Part shown: positions 22,807 through 34,245 of the stretch, piece by piece
Position numbering within the stretch: the stretch's first letter is position 1
How the letters are laid out: every line of letters starts with the position of its first letter
NCBI GenBank assembly: GCA_029962745.1
Contig: CM057162.1
Coordinates: 23,113,648 to 23,177,647, forward strand
Reading direction: 5' to 3'
Length of the DNA stretch: 64,000 bases
DNA from: Echinometra lucunter
Taxonomy: Eukaryota > Echinodermata > Echinoidea > Camarodonta > Echinometridae
The notes under the pieces: model-generated
Database searches by the model: none
What the model was told of the DNA's origin: nothing
What the model saw: the letters and a program-made list of their open reading frames with translations, nothing else
Position numbers and translations under genes: made by a program

Positions 22807-23101
22807 TCAATTACCAAATAACTCATCAGCCAGATGAATCTGTCCGGCCTTCTTCAGGGCAACCTGTAGGGCTTCATGCTCTGTGCTCTTATTTTGCTTC
22901 CTTCGCCACTTTCGAAGCATCGATAATGTACCCATGTATGAGACATCTGCATTTTTCACGTTCGTGGCCACAAACCATTCAATATCCTCTACATCAAAGC
23001 CGAGTGCTTTCCCGAGCTTATCAATCTCATCACGCTGGAAAACTTTTCGAGCAACAGTTGTCATCATGTCGTCAAAATCTTCCTGTTCAAATGAACTGTT
23101 C
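22807..23101 (-). CDS. Death-domain terminal exon, duplicate copy
   Basis: This is the near-identical partner of the exon at 12171-12465, with the same 3' splice site (AG at 23103-23102) and phase 2 start. The death domain is intact, with DEIDKLGKALGFDVEDIEWF, SMLRKWRRKQ and ALKKAGQIHLADELF. It differs from the first copy at about ten residues, mostly conservative, and ends LFGN rather than LFGS because the duplication border falls at the stop codon. The open frame throughout suggests a functional exon or a recent copy. The 3' flank is unrelated to that of the other copies, so any transcript would have a different 3' untranslated region. Confidence 0.78.
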
Positions 23102-23174
23102 CTTAAAAACAACAACAAACATAAGAAACACATATTATGATGCTTGAAATAACAAAAATATCACTGAAGTTGAT

Positions 23175-23615
23175 TAATACCCCCTACCCCAATGTGGGAG
23201 CTTAATTTCGTGAACATTGCTTGAAAAATGAGGAAATAATTTGAGCCGCTATATTTCTTCCTGATTTATTGCGATAATATGCCGTTGCCAGGGCAATGCA
23301 GTTTCAATAGATTAAAAAATGTTTTGCACATCTTCACAAGACCAATGTTTGTGCCAAATTTCATGAGCACTGCTCGAAAAATGATGAAGTACATGTAGTT
23401 CGATAAGCAATATTTTCCTGATTTATTGCCATAATATGCTGTTACCATGGCAACAGATTACAAAATGTCTGGCACAGCTTTATCTCAAGACCACGTGTGT
23501 GCCAAATTTAATGAGCATTGCTCAAAAAATGAGGAATTAGTTCCATCCACAAGATTTTCCATTAGTTTATTGATATAATATGCCATTACCATGCATGGCA
23601 AAGCAGTTGGCTACA
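23175..23615. repeat. Intronic tandem repeat, about 140 bp units, duplicate copy
   Basis: Same three-unit array as at 12540-12975, within the corresponding intron. Confidence 0.8.
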
Positions 23616-23683
23616 CAAAAATGAAATCAAAACAGCCTGTAAGTTATATTTCAAACAAACATTAAACACATTAAATACATTAC

Positions 23684-23859
23684 TCAACCATACCACCCCG
23701 TAGACGTAGACATAGACGAATTAGGTGGTCTGTCCCCAAGAGGCTGTCGTGATTTGGACATGTTGCTGGTGGAACGCTGACTTCAGTTAATCCCCCCAAA
23801 AAAACCACCATTATTTTGACAAAATGGTGCCTCGATGAAGTCCCAATAACCTGATGACC
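23684..23859 (-). CDS. Candidate exon with ubiquitin-like tail, duplicate copy
   Basis: This is the counterpart of 13044-13225, with the same 5' splice site (GTTGA|GTAATG) and the same LCLRLRGGMV ending. The poly(C) run is ten bases shorter here, yet another indel in the A run beside it keeps the frame open; the peptide loses two glycines. It would join the death-domain exon at 23101 in phase 2. Confidence 0.33.
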
Positions 23860-24780
23860 CTGAAAACATTGCTGGAATTTGACCTTAATAGGCCTGATAA
23901 CTGACGAAAATTTGATGGAAATTGAAGGAACCAATTTCGAGTTATCATTGCCCTCAAAATATTTTTGGAGTTAAAATATGGCCTTGATTCAAACTTTTTA
24001 TTTAAAAAAAAAAATTAACATTTCCTGTAGGAATTTGTCTCAGCTTTATAACTTATACGAAGCTTGGAGAAAATCAAGCAAATATGAGTGACATATTGCT
24101 CAAAGAAGACAGTAATGTAGAATCAAGATTTGAGAAAAAGCCACGTCCAATACAGAAAGCACGCAAAATGTGATAAAAAATGACATGCCTGCTTTTATTC
24201 CCAAATTTGACCATAATGCCGTTGTCAAAACAAAAATGTCACTTGACTTGTAAAGATGTGTCGCTGCTATGAAATATCGAAATCCTGGCAAAAATTGACG
24301 AACTATTACTGACATACCTTCATTTAAATGCAGAAAATATGACGTCATGAATTTAAAATCAAATTTTTGAGTTTAGGTGCTGATATGATGACGTCATAGC
24401 ATCGACAAAGTAAATTTTTGTCATTGATTCAAATCTACAACTCGTATCCTTTCAGAACGTGTTATAAAAATTGTGGGTCCCCATCCATTCTCAAGAGTTA
24501 TGGCGGATTCTAAAAAGGCTTGGTTTTTCACATTTTCATGTTATTTGCCCCTTAGACGCGCACGGAATTTGAAGTTTGGCGCATGTGCAACCTTATAGTC
24601 AGTTGAAATTGATTATAAATCAATGGAAATTGTCAAGAAAAGAATCAGGATTGCAAATCAAGTGAAAAAACGGTATTTTTCACATTATTTACAAGCTGTG
24701 CGCGAGCAAAACGCGCACAAAGGCGCTCATGCGCTAAATTTTTGGAATGCTTAAAATTGTCTGAAATGGATTTTGGTTTG

Positions 24781-25320
24781 CCTGCTTTCAGACAAGAGAG
24801 TTCTCGTATCGATATTCGACGTATGGATATACGACATATGGATATAGGACGTTTTTTTAGCGTCTGAATGCTCTTATATTGATACGTCGTTTCAATATAC
24901 GACGTATATCGAAACGATGGTTCGGGCATCGTTTCTTACGATTAACTTACATCCATACGATGTAAATTCACGTCTGAATGCTCTCATATCCGTACGTCGT
25001 ATAAATAGGCGGGATTTATGTGCAACGCCGCTTAGGGCCCCCAACCATAGCCCCCAACCCCCAACCTCTACTATAAGTCCAGCACAACGCGCACAACACA
25101 AACACGAAGCGCAAAGCCCGCGAGAAGTTCATACTGCTCAAATGACTCGTACATATTCATGAGCTTCCCACGAAAGTTTGACTGAGCGCGAGGCACGTCT
25201 GAATGCTACTATACGATTATTGGATAACAGGGTGTTGCGTCTAAAAGGTCTCATATCAATACGTCGTATTTCCATACGTCGTATGAATATACGATAAGCT
25301 GGTACGTCTGAAAGCGGAGT
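24781..25320. mobile_element. CGTAT-rich inverted-repeat element, duplicate copy
   Basis: Same element as 14146-14684, carried within the duplication. One end reads GTCTGAAAGCGGAG here. Confidence 0.55.
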
Positions 25321-26225
25321 TAGATAAGTGATTTTGAGCATTTTTAAATTGTCGGCGGGCACTGATTGGAAAGGATAACGAAAGGAAACTGGTTAGCAAT
25401 GATACTATTTTCATCATCTCCCTTTCATGAATGAATAAATCCGAGGAACTTTGAAACTATAAAGTACATGTACTTGAGAGTAGACCTATGTCTTCTTCCT
25501 ATCAACCAACCTTAACAAAATATATCGGAAATCAAATGTCATCTTATAACCTTACAAATCCAAATGCTAGTTTACAAATCATATGTGATAAGTCTTTTTT
25601 TTTCATTAAATGTGAAGTGTAGTCATCGCCAATCAACTAGCGAACACCTCCTCATCTGTTTCGAAAGAGAAGACAAGTCCTCTGAAAGAGATGTAGAAAT
25701 GTGATTTTGTACAATAATGTACATCAAGCGGGGCTTCTCAATGATGATTTACCCCTTCTCCGGAATAAGTATGAGGGGATTCCGCTGCCCCATCCTCCAA
25801 CCCCATCTCCTCGCATTAGACAAATAGAGATCTTCTGTCAACTTTTTTTTGGAGCAAAGATTAATATAGGCCTACTTCCGTTGACTTATTCTTATGGTTT
25901 TTTTTTTGTTTTTTTTAAAGAAGTCCCAGGGGTATCTGCCCGATTTTCCCACCCTTTCTCCTTGCCTTGAGTTTCTATGGACCAAGTATTTCTTATCTCT
26001 TCACATTCTTTGATCTAACTTTATAAGCGTCCGAGTAAAAAATACTAGTTCCAGCAACTGTGTAATTGGCTATGGTAGAGCGCGTTTTTCAAAAATTAAT
26101 TACAATCTTATGCATCTCAAACTCCAAGTTAGTAAACTATATTGCTCACATGATTATCAAATCGCGATAAATTCCTTTTCTTTTACTCAACTGCTGTCTA
26201 CTGTACCTGCACGCGCACCTGCATA

Positions 26226-26849
26226 TATGCTTAATATTAAGTCATCATCATGATTACCTAGTGCTTGGCGTGCCACCACTCCATTGTTTGGTTATCTTTC
26301 CTGTAGTCTTTCTAGGAGTCTTTCCAGCAGTCATCGCAGTAGTATCACCAGGAGTGGGAGTCTTAGAGTATTTCCCTCCCATTATGAATGTTATATCCCG
26401 ACACCACAGAAATCAACTGTACAGAAAGAAACCAAACAAAATGTGCAGATTACCATAGGTTTTGTGACTTAAATTCAGATAAAGTTGGCCCAAAAGTTTA
26501 CATCCTTACATGTATGTTCTCACACATTTTTGTTGTTGTAGACATTATCTTGATTTTTACATTAGCAGATATTCAATTATTCCCAGCAATGGTGTAGCCT
26601 GGGTTCTCTCATTAAGGGGGTTGTCTTATCACAAAGGACAAATTCAAAATGATACAATGTTTTATATGATTTATCTTCATTTCTTGACCCAAATCCATTG
26701 ATTTAATATGATCTATATGTAAGTATATTGTATTTTTTTAGTATATCAGTTGTCACACTTTCTTTGTATAAATGTTGATTTGAATTATTATTGTATTCGA
26801 TGTTTGTATCTGATTTCTTAATAAATGCAGTAACTTCTGCAAAAAAAAG
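26226..26849. other. Non-coding stretch
   Basis: No gene is seen. Short overlapping plus frames at 26261-26597 are not recognisable. Confidence 0.4.
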
Positions 26850-27890
26850 GTGTGTGTGTGTGTGTGTATAGATGGGGGAGGGGGAGGAGAGTTGTATCAT
26901 CTTTTTAAAGTTTTCCCTTTTCCATCACCACTTCTCTCACTTTTTCTTTCAAACTGCCTTTTAGGGTGTGCCTGTTTACTCACCCCCCCCCCCCTTACAC
27001 CATTCATGTCCAGTCACTAAGCTAAACAAGGACACAATATTCCAAGTCCATGAGATAAGTATGTATCACAATAGAATATGAACTGGTGGCAGGGAGGGGG
27101 GAGGGGGGGCGGATAAATTGTCCTGTGTGTAATCAGCTGGGGGTACTTGACCTAGGATGATAACTGTCCAGGAAGTAATAGTCCTAGGTGATACATGTAC
27201 TTGTCCTGGGGGCAAAAATTGTCCCACAGGGTTCTTGTCGTTGGTAATTTGCTATCGGGGGGGGGGGGGGGGGGGGATAATTGTTGGCGTCGTAGTTGTC
27301 CAAGTTGGTAATTGTCCAGGAGACAGTTGTCCTGGCACACACTTTCTATCCAGTTAAATATTTACGGATTACAAATTATGAGAAGTGTGGGGGAACATTC
27401 ACAAATTTCTGAATGCTGAATGTCAAGAATGTAGGCCTTGATAAATGGTCAAATACCTGCAGGCATGAAAGTCACTACAGACTACATGGTAATCACTGGC
27501 GTAAATCTGGGGGGGGGGGGGGGGGGGGATGGGGGATGGGGGATGGATATATCCCCCACTTTTTCGAGAGGGGGGATGGCGTGTACAAACATCCCCCCCC
27601 CCCTCATTTTAAGGAATAAATGATATTGTAATTAATCAGTTGGTGGAATTTTTTATAAAAATGTCAAAAATGATAGTCAAATTGTGTATTTTATTTGTAA
27701 TGCTCTAGAAAATCATATAAGTGGCTATATTCCGCTTGCTCACTTTGCTCTCTCGCAAAATAATAACATTATATGTGTGTGGTGCGGGTCTACGTGGGTG
27801 CATGAGGGTGCATGTGTGTTACGTAATTGTCAGTTCACAGGAAAAAAATAGGCAAAAAAGATGATCACCCTCCCCACTCCTTAAAACGGA
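26850..27890. repeat. Inverted duplication, arm 1 (partner 61395-64000)
   Basis: Starting from a (GT)n tract and GAGTTGTATCATCTTTTTAA, this matches the reverse complement of 61395-62209 plus 63773-64000. Within it lie poly(C) and poly(G) runs (about 26982, 27257 and 27510) and a tract of decayed 15-16 bp units. At about 27065-27075 it carries ATCACAAT once, the empty site of the hAT-type element present in arm 2. Confidence 0.85.
27140..27345. repeat. Decayed 15-16 bp minisatellite resembling foldback ends
   Basis: Units such as AACTGTCCAGGAAGT, AATAGTCCTAGGTG, AATTGTCCAGGAGAC and AGTTGTCCTGG follow at 15-20 base spacing. They resemble degraded versions of the GAGTTGTCCTCCGGGG units that end the foldback at 30044-33377. 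The inverted copy is at about 61925-62165. Confidence 0.5.
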
Positions 27891-28179
27891 TTTATGCCGG
27901 TGATGGTAAGATATGAAGTAATATAAATATTGACCGTGTACATTTCTACTTTCATGTGATGAAGTAATGATGATGCAACAGGTGTGAATGAAGTTAACAG
28001 TGGCTACACACATTGAGACATATGCACTACTGCTAGGTTGGTAAATTACCCTGCAAATAAATATATTTCTATAGGCATACAGTGGACTTTATAGAAATAT
28101 CGCCTACCTTGAATCTATACACAGGAAAATGAATAGTGACTTCTAATTTTCATGGACATTGTTAAAACTATAGGTCTTC
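27891..28179. other. Short non-coding stretch
   Basis: Nothing recognisable is seen between the duplicated arm and the LINE. Confidence 0.4.
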
Positions 28180-30043
28180 TGTGATACTGAAACTGCTCCC
28201 AGAGTGGATGTCCGTAGACCTGTTGCAGTTGTATGTTGAATCCCCCAAAATCACTTCCATGCAGTCTGTAGTGAGCCGAATCCACTGCTCACACTGCAAC
28301 CTATGCACCAAACCTCTGCACAACAAACTATACTGTATGCATTCGACCCCGACTACAAGAATATAACAAACGTGGAGATACACAGAATCTTCAGAAACTT
28401 GTCTAATAAGTTGACAAATGGTTTCAGCACAAATTGTGAAATAAGCAAGGAGAACAAAGAAAATTGTGAAACAAGGAAGGAGGACAGGGCATTTAGCTCT
28501 CCCAATGACACTCAGCCAGTATTCCAGACCTAAGAGGAAACCCAGAGCCAACAAGGAGACCCTCTTAATCAGACCCCTGCCATCGGGTCACATGACAATC
28601 TCTCCCCTGATTTAGCAGAACAAAAATCTACATCCTGTCAAAACATTGTAGTCATGGATGCAAAGAATTTAAGAACACCCTTAGGACATTACCTGCTGAA
28701 TATTTACGACGAAAAGATATACTAACATTTTCTAGCAAGCCCTTCTGGATTGTCAAAATGACTGAGCTTCTCCAGCAATGAAAGCTCTTAAAGAAGAAAT
28801 ACAAGAAAAGGAGAATTCCTAACAATATGCCTGACCTTAGCAGCAATGTGGCAAACCTCATGTCAGAGTATGTGAGAGCCTTCAAATCTGGAAATGTGAG
28901 CAGCTCAAAGAAAGTCGAGAGGACTTATGGAATACCATCAACATGTGACTGAATGGGGGTATCTCTGCTCTCATCCATCCCCCTGAAAGAGACGTTGATG
29001 ACTATGCCTTCCATGATGCAGGCATTGCTTAAGGACAGAAGGAAGCTCATATCACCAGAATTTTCTCCCCAGGCAGATTTGACGAGGAAGAGACTGACAA
29101 GGTCAACACATTAGTTCAGAACACTTTAGAGCGAGAAAACAATGCATTGGCTACTGATGCGTCAGAAGACACAGCTCAGACCTGACCTATGCTGAAACTG
29201 CAGTTGCCCTCTTCCAAAAGGAAGGCAAACAGCAGCCCTGGAGCTGATGAAATTCATCCAAAGTTGATCAAGTTTGCTGGACCCTCAATAAAATGCTATC
29301 TCCTTCATCTGTTCAAGCTTTACATCTGTTCAAGCTTTGCAGGAAGAAGGGTAAGATACCCAAGATTTGGAAGAGAGAAAACAAGATCATCACAACCGGC
29401 CAAGCCAGGAAAAGTGTCTTACCACACTGAGAAATCATTTCGCCCATGTGGACTTACCTCAGTTGTTGGTAAACTGTATGAAAGAGTAATCTCCAGAAGA
29501 CAGCTGGCAGCTCTGCATGATCAAGCTTTTTTTTTAACCTCAACAGTTTGCATACCTGCAGAGACGTGACATCACTCAAGCCCTGCTCAGCATGTTACTC
29601 CCAATACTGGGGTTTAAACAGAACCATGACACAGCTGCTGCTTTGATAGACCAGGGGGGATGTTTCATAAAGCTGTTCATAAGTTACGAACGACTTTACG
29701 CACGACTGGTGATACCTTCTTATGCTACATGTACATGAATGAGAATCTGATTAGCACCCAAGAACATGTTCCAGTCGTTCATAAAGCCATTCATAACTTA
29801 CGAACAGCTTTATGAAACACCCCCCTGGAAGGTGCCTTTGACAATGTATGGAGAGAATCTGTGCTCTACAAACTGGCCACAGCTAGAATCTCTGGAATGC
29901 TGCTAGTGTCTGAACACCATCACCTCTTACTGGAAGGAGACCAAGTTAGGTGTTCCACAGGGATTGGTCATCTCCCATTTCCTTCATCACTGCCATCAAT
30001 GATGTGCCCGTGTATCTAGGCCCACACATCAAGTATGCACATG
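28180..30043 (+). mobile_element. Dead LINE, first part (up to reverse transcriptase YADD box)
   Basis: This is a plus-strand non-LTR retrotransposon (Jockey/CR1-like) with many frame breaks. The reverse transcriptase starts near 29215 with SSPGADEIHPKLIKFAG. It continues in shifted frames through KGKIPKIWK and LTSVVGKLYERVI (about 29440-29490). After a MITE insertion it resumes as EGAFDNVWRESVLYKLA at about 29828. It then reads GVPQGLVIS and INDVPVYLG (about 29950-30020). It breaks off at 30043 inside the catalytic box, where a 3.3 kb foldback is inserted; the rest resumes at 33378. The upstream part (28180-29190) is probably the same element but is too degraded to assign domains. Confidence 0.8.
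29652..29827. mobile_element. MITE nested in the LINE
   Basis: The terminal repeats run CAGGGGGGATGTTTCATAAA and its near complement ending CACCCCCCTG, followed inward by GTTCATAAGTTACGAACGAC and its complement. This is an abundant type of short inverted-repeat element in sea urchin DNA as I recall it; the exact superfamily is uncertain. It carries no gene. Removing it rejoins the LINE reverse transcriptase frame, so it inserted later. Confidence 0.85.
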
Positions 30044-30049
30044 CGTATC

Positions 30050-30392
30050 AGGACAACTCCCCCGGAGGACAACTCCCCCGGGGACGACTCCCACCTGACA
30101 ACTCCCCCGGAGGACAACTCCCCCGGAGGGCAGCTCCCCCGTAGGACAACTCCCCCGCAGGACGGGTCCCCCGGAGGACATTTCCCCCGGAGGACAACTC
30201 CCCCTGAGGACAACTCCCCCGGAGGACAACTCCCCCGCAGGGCAACTCCCCCGGAGGACAACTCCCCCGAGGACAACTCCCCCCAAGGACAACTCCCCCC
30301 GAGGACAACTCCCCCGGAGGACAACTCCCCCAAGGACAGCTCCCCCGGAGGGCAACTCCCCCGAGGACAACTCCCCCGGAGGACACCCCCCC
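30050..30392. repeat. 16-bp minisatellite, left outer domain of foldback
   Basis: About 20 units of GGACAACTCCCCCGGA with variants. As 16 is not a multiple of 3, three units give 16 codons and all frames stay open, producing long artificial proline-glycine frames on both strands. Confidence 0.95.
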
Positions 30393-31225
30393 CCCTTTAT
30401 GGACAAAATTACGCATGAAATTTTGTTTTTGTGACAACGCCTTGCTCGCGAGGAACTGTAAAATAAATCTTTCCTTTTTATAAATCAAACTTAAGTAACT
30501 AATCCAGTATTTTTTGTTTTTATTACAACTCTCCCGGAGGAGAACAGCTCCTCGGGGATGACAAACGGGGATGGACGAGGGGTAGAGGGTTGCTATTCGT
30601 TTAATAAGGTATTAGGTCATTTGTCGCTCTAATTGCTAACTTTTTTGAAAAATATCCACTCTTTTGCTCCCATTTTTGCGCCAAAGTACACATTCAAGAA
30701 AATAAAAACTCTAGTAATGGGTACGCATTTCCGCCCAAGGGTGTTGGGTTTGACAGCTTCAGCGGCACACTCCCATCGGAACCAAATCTGATCATGAGAA
30801 GAGAGAAAAGAAAGGAATAAAATGAAGAAAGGAAAGTGAGGAAACTAAGTAGGAAGCTACAAAAGTAGAGAATGGTGTATCTAGTCGTAGTCTTCAGGAA
30901 AAGAGGGAGATGGCCCACAATCAAGCTTAAGAATAGAAGTCACTTCGCTCGATCAGCAGCCGTGATTGGGTCCCGTTCCTTTTTTTTTAAATCTAAATGC
31001 ACAATTTTCAGGCAAGATATCATATAAAAATCTTACTTTTTAGGGGAGCGGTCGACCCCCCCCCCCCCTGAGATCCGGTATCCGCCCCTTTGTTAAACTA
31101 ACTGACTATAAATGAAAAGAAAACCTTAACGGAATTTTACATTGAATGCATGTTAATTTCATTTTTGTTAAAGGACTTGTGCTTCTACGTATTTAGTGTC
31201 CAGCGAGCATGTGCGAGTATCATTT

Positions 31226-32155
31226 TGGGGGGGGGGGGGGATTGCCCCATAGATGTATTTTTGTATACGCGTTTATACTACACCAACTTCCAAACTTCGA
31301 AATGTGTCACCTATCCCCCCCCCCACACACACACAACACACATTTTCCATTCTGTCATACTCCCTTCCTTGCAGTCTTACACTTTCTTTAAGTTTAAAGT
31401 TCACTTTATCTACCTAGTATTCTTTCTTTCGTATTGTCAATCCTAATTCTTGTCTTCTTATTTTTCTATCAATTTAATGAAGAGCAACTTTCATCTTTTC
31501 TCTTTTATAGTAGATTTTCCCCTCGAACCCGCCTTGAAGACAACAATGAAAAAGGGTTGTAAAGACATCGAGAATTTCAATAAAATTTTCCCATCGTGTA
31601 GGCCGATTTGAAGACACCATTCAAAAAAAATTGGCTCAGCGAGCCGCGACCACTGATCTCTCCACTAACAGATCAGTGGCCGCGACCCGAGTGTTTTCCA
31701 GCGCGCCGCGCTGCGACGCGACCCGAGTGTTTAGTAAAAGCCGTTGCAATGGTCATATCATGTTTGATGATTGTTTATTTTTGTACGCAAACATTATGGA
31801 ATCAAATGTTATCTGACAAACTAGATTGGATTAGTATAATTTTTAATGAGTAAACTAATGTTTTCTCCAAGCTTTATGACTGATAGATTTCTTTAGGCAC
31901 TGTTAGGCTCTATATAACAAAGAAAAAATAAGAAGAACAAATACATAAAACCTCTAGGTTTCAGGTCAGCTGAATGTAGATATTCTAAGTAAGAAAAAAT
32001 GATTAATTTCATCAGCAAATTTAGATACCAGAGCTCAATATGTGTCCAAATTTGTCAAATCATAAGAATCTAACGATGACTTTTCCTTTTTGTTTATCTT
32101 CTACTCTTGAATGAGGTACTTTATTATTAATGTTTTCATGTGGTTTCAGCGCAAA
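31226..32155. other. Central segment of the foldback element
   Basis: Unique DNA between the arms. It contains a short palindrome, CCACTGATCT / AGATCAGTGG, near 31648-31680 beside a GC-rich patch. An 81-codon plus frame at 31608-31853 is unrecognised and does not resemble a transposase. Confidence 0.5.
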
Positions 32156-32989
32156 GAATGATACTCGCACATGCTCGCTGGACACTAAATACGTAGAAGC
32201 ACAAGTCCTTTAACAAAAATGAAATTAACATGCATTCAATGTAAAATTCCGTTAAGGTTTTCTTTTCATTTATAGTCAGTTAGTTTAACAAAGGGGCGGA
32301 TACCGGATCTCAGGGGGGGGGGGGGGGTCGACCGCTCCCCTAAAAAGTAAGATTTTTATATGATATCTTGCCTGAAAATTGTGCATTTAGATTTAAAAAA
32401 AAAGGAACGGGACCCAATCACGGCTGCTGATCGAGCGAAGTGACTTCTATTCTTAAGCTTGATTGTGGGCCATCTCCCTCTTTTCCTGTAGACTACGACT
32501 AGATACACCATTCTCTACTTTTGTAGCTTCCTACTTAGGTTCGTCACTTTCCTTTCTTCATTTTATTCCTCTCTTTTCTCTCTTCTCATGATCAGATTTG
32601 GTTCCGATGGGAGTGTGCCGCTGAAGCTGTCAAACCCAACACCCTTGGGCGGAAATGCGTACCCATTACTAGAGTTTTTATTTTCTTGAATGTGTACTTT
32701 GGCGCAAAAATGGGAGCAAAAGGGTGGGTATTTTTTTGTTAAAGTTAGCAATTAGAGCGACAAATGACCTAATACCTTATTAAACAAATAGCAACCCTCT
32801 ACCCCTTGCCCATCCCCGTTTGTCATCCCCGAGGAGATGTTCTCCTCCGGGAGAGTTGTAATAAAAACAAAAAAATACTGGATTAATTACTTAAGTTTGA
32901 TTTATAAAAAGGAAAGATTTATTTTACAGTTCCACACGAGCAAGACGTTGTCTTAAAAACAAATTTCATGGGTAATTTTGTCCTTAAAG

Positions 32990-33372
32990 GCGGGGGGGGG
33001 GGGGGTGTCCTCCGGGGGAGTTGTGTGTTGGAAGTCATCCCCCGGGGAGTTGTCCTCGGGGGAGTTGTCCTCCGGGGGAGTCGTCCTCGGGGGGGAGTCG
33101 TCCTCCGGGGGAGTTGTCCGCGGGGGAGTTGCCCTCCGGGGGAGTTGTCCTCCGGGGGAGTTGTCCACCGGGGGAGTTGTCTTCGGGGGAGTAGTCCTCC
33201 GGGGGAGTTGTCCTCCGGGGGAGATGTCCTCCGGGGGACCCGTCCTGCGGGGGAGTCGTCCTCCGGGGGAGTTGTCCTTCGGGGGAGTTGCCCTCCGGGG
33301 GAGCTGTCCTCCGGGGGAGTTGTCAGGTGGGAGTTGTCCCCGGGGGAGTTGTCCTCCGGGGGAGTAGTCCTA
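32990..33372. repeat. 16-bp minisatellite, right outer domain of foldback
   Basis: About 22 units of GTTGTCCTCCGGGGGA, inverted relative to 30050-30392. Unit variants are not in the same order in the two arms, so the arms have evolved partly independently. Confidence 0.95.
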
Positions 33373-33377
33373 GAACC

Positions 33378-34245
33378 ATGCACATGATATCACCCTGTGG
33401 GAGACAAGCAATAGCCTACACACTGCAGTGGCAAAACTGGAGGTCAAGCTTCAAAAGTGATGCAAAACTAGGCACTTCTTGGTCAAAACCTCTGACCTCT
33501 CAGACCAATATCATGTGCTTCACTAAAATGGGGCACAAGGACACAAGTAAAAACGTGCAGAGGCCTAAGAGTCATTTTGGATGAGAATCTGAACATCAAC
33601 AGCCATGTCGAGGCAGTAGCATCAAGAGCCATGAGAGCACAGTACAAGATCACAGCCTTTACATCATATACAGCTGGTGCCAGCATGGAAATCATGCTCT
33701 TCCTGTTCTCATCATGCATACAACCACACTTGCATATCTGGTTAAGTAGACGGTGAGGTCCATCTCGGCACTTGAAAGCATTCAAAACCTTGCACTTTGA
33801 ATGGCCACAGGCATTTTCATTCACTTCTCATCTGATGCTGTTGAAGTTGTCTCCCTCACTCTCCAACTCAACATAGGACTACAAGAAATCCTTGCAAGAT
33901 CTATATCTGCCAGTACATTCTCAGCATGCAAGAAAATGACAATTTCAAGGTAATAGTCCAGAGTCTTTTGTCTGACCCAGTGTTCAAGCTTGGACCCAGG
34001 CAAACTCCACTTTACCTAATGACCAGGGCACTCAAAAATCTGAATGTCAACCTGCATGTTTACGGCCCTGGCACCCAGCCCTCAGAAAGTATGACTGACA
34101 TCCTCTCCTGTAGAATAGAGGAGGTTCAAATCGGATGGGAAAACATAGGAAACAGTAAACATAGGACCGACCAAAAGGATGAAGCTTGGAAGCTGGCCAC
34201 TGACTTCCTTCTGAACCTCAATACGGAACAGTCCTCTTCACAGAT
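33378..34245 (+). mobile_element. Dead LINE, second part (after YADD box)
   Basis: This continues the LINE interrupted at 30043. Immediately after the target duplication the frame reads DITLW, the usual continuation of YADD. It proceeds in broken frames to LRGLRVILDENLNINSHVEA (about 33560-33620) and then IMLFLFSSCIQPHLHIW. The stretch ending in DEAWKLATDFLLNLN (to about 34225) corresponds to the linker before an RNase H-like region. It then meets a gypsy gag sequence. Confidence 0.75.

Larger units (their letters stand above)
22810..26225. repeat. Direct segmental duplication, right copy
   Basis: This matches 12174-15580 in the same orientation with sparse point changes and homopolymer length differences, such as a 6-base instead of a 16-base C run at 23792. 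Distance between the copies is about 10.6 kb, including a gap. Confidence 0.9.
30044..33377. mobile_element. TU-like foldback transposon, 3.3 kb, 9-bp target duplication
   Basis: The direct repeat ATGCACATG flanks it (30035-30043 and 33378-33386). Two inverted arms of about 1.2 kb (to about 31225, and from about 32155) each consist of an outer 16-bp tandem repeat block and an inner unique block. The inner block contains GATGACAAACGGGG and TAAGATTTTTATATGATATC. The central 0.9 kb is not repeated. This modular plan (tandem-repeat outer domain, unique inner domain, central segment) is that of sea urchin TU elements and Drosophila FB. No transposase was seen, so it is probably non-autonomous. Confidence 0.85.

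Noticed and set aside
30029..30488. Several overlapping Pro/Gly-rich frames on both strands
   Set aside because: They are translations of the 16-bp minisatellite, which keeps several frames open; the same occurs at 32919-33387.
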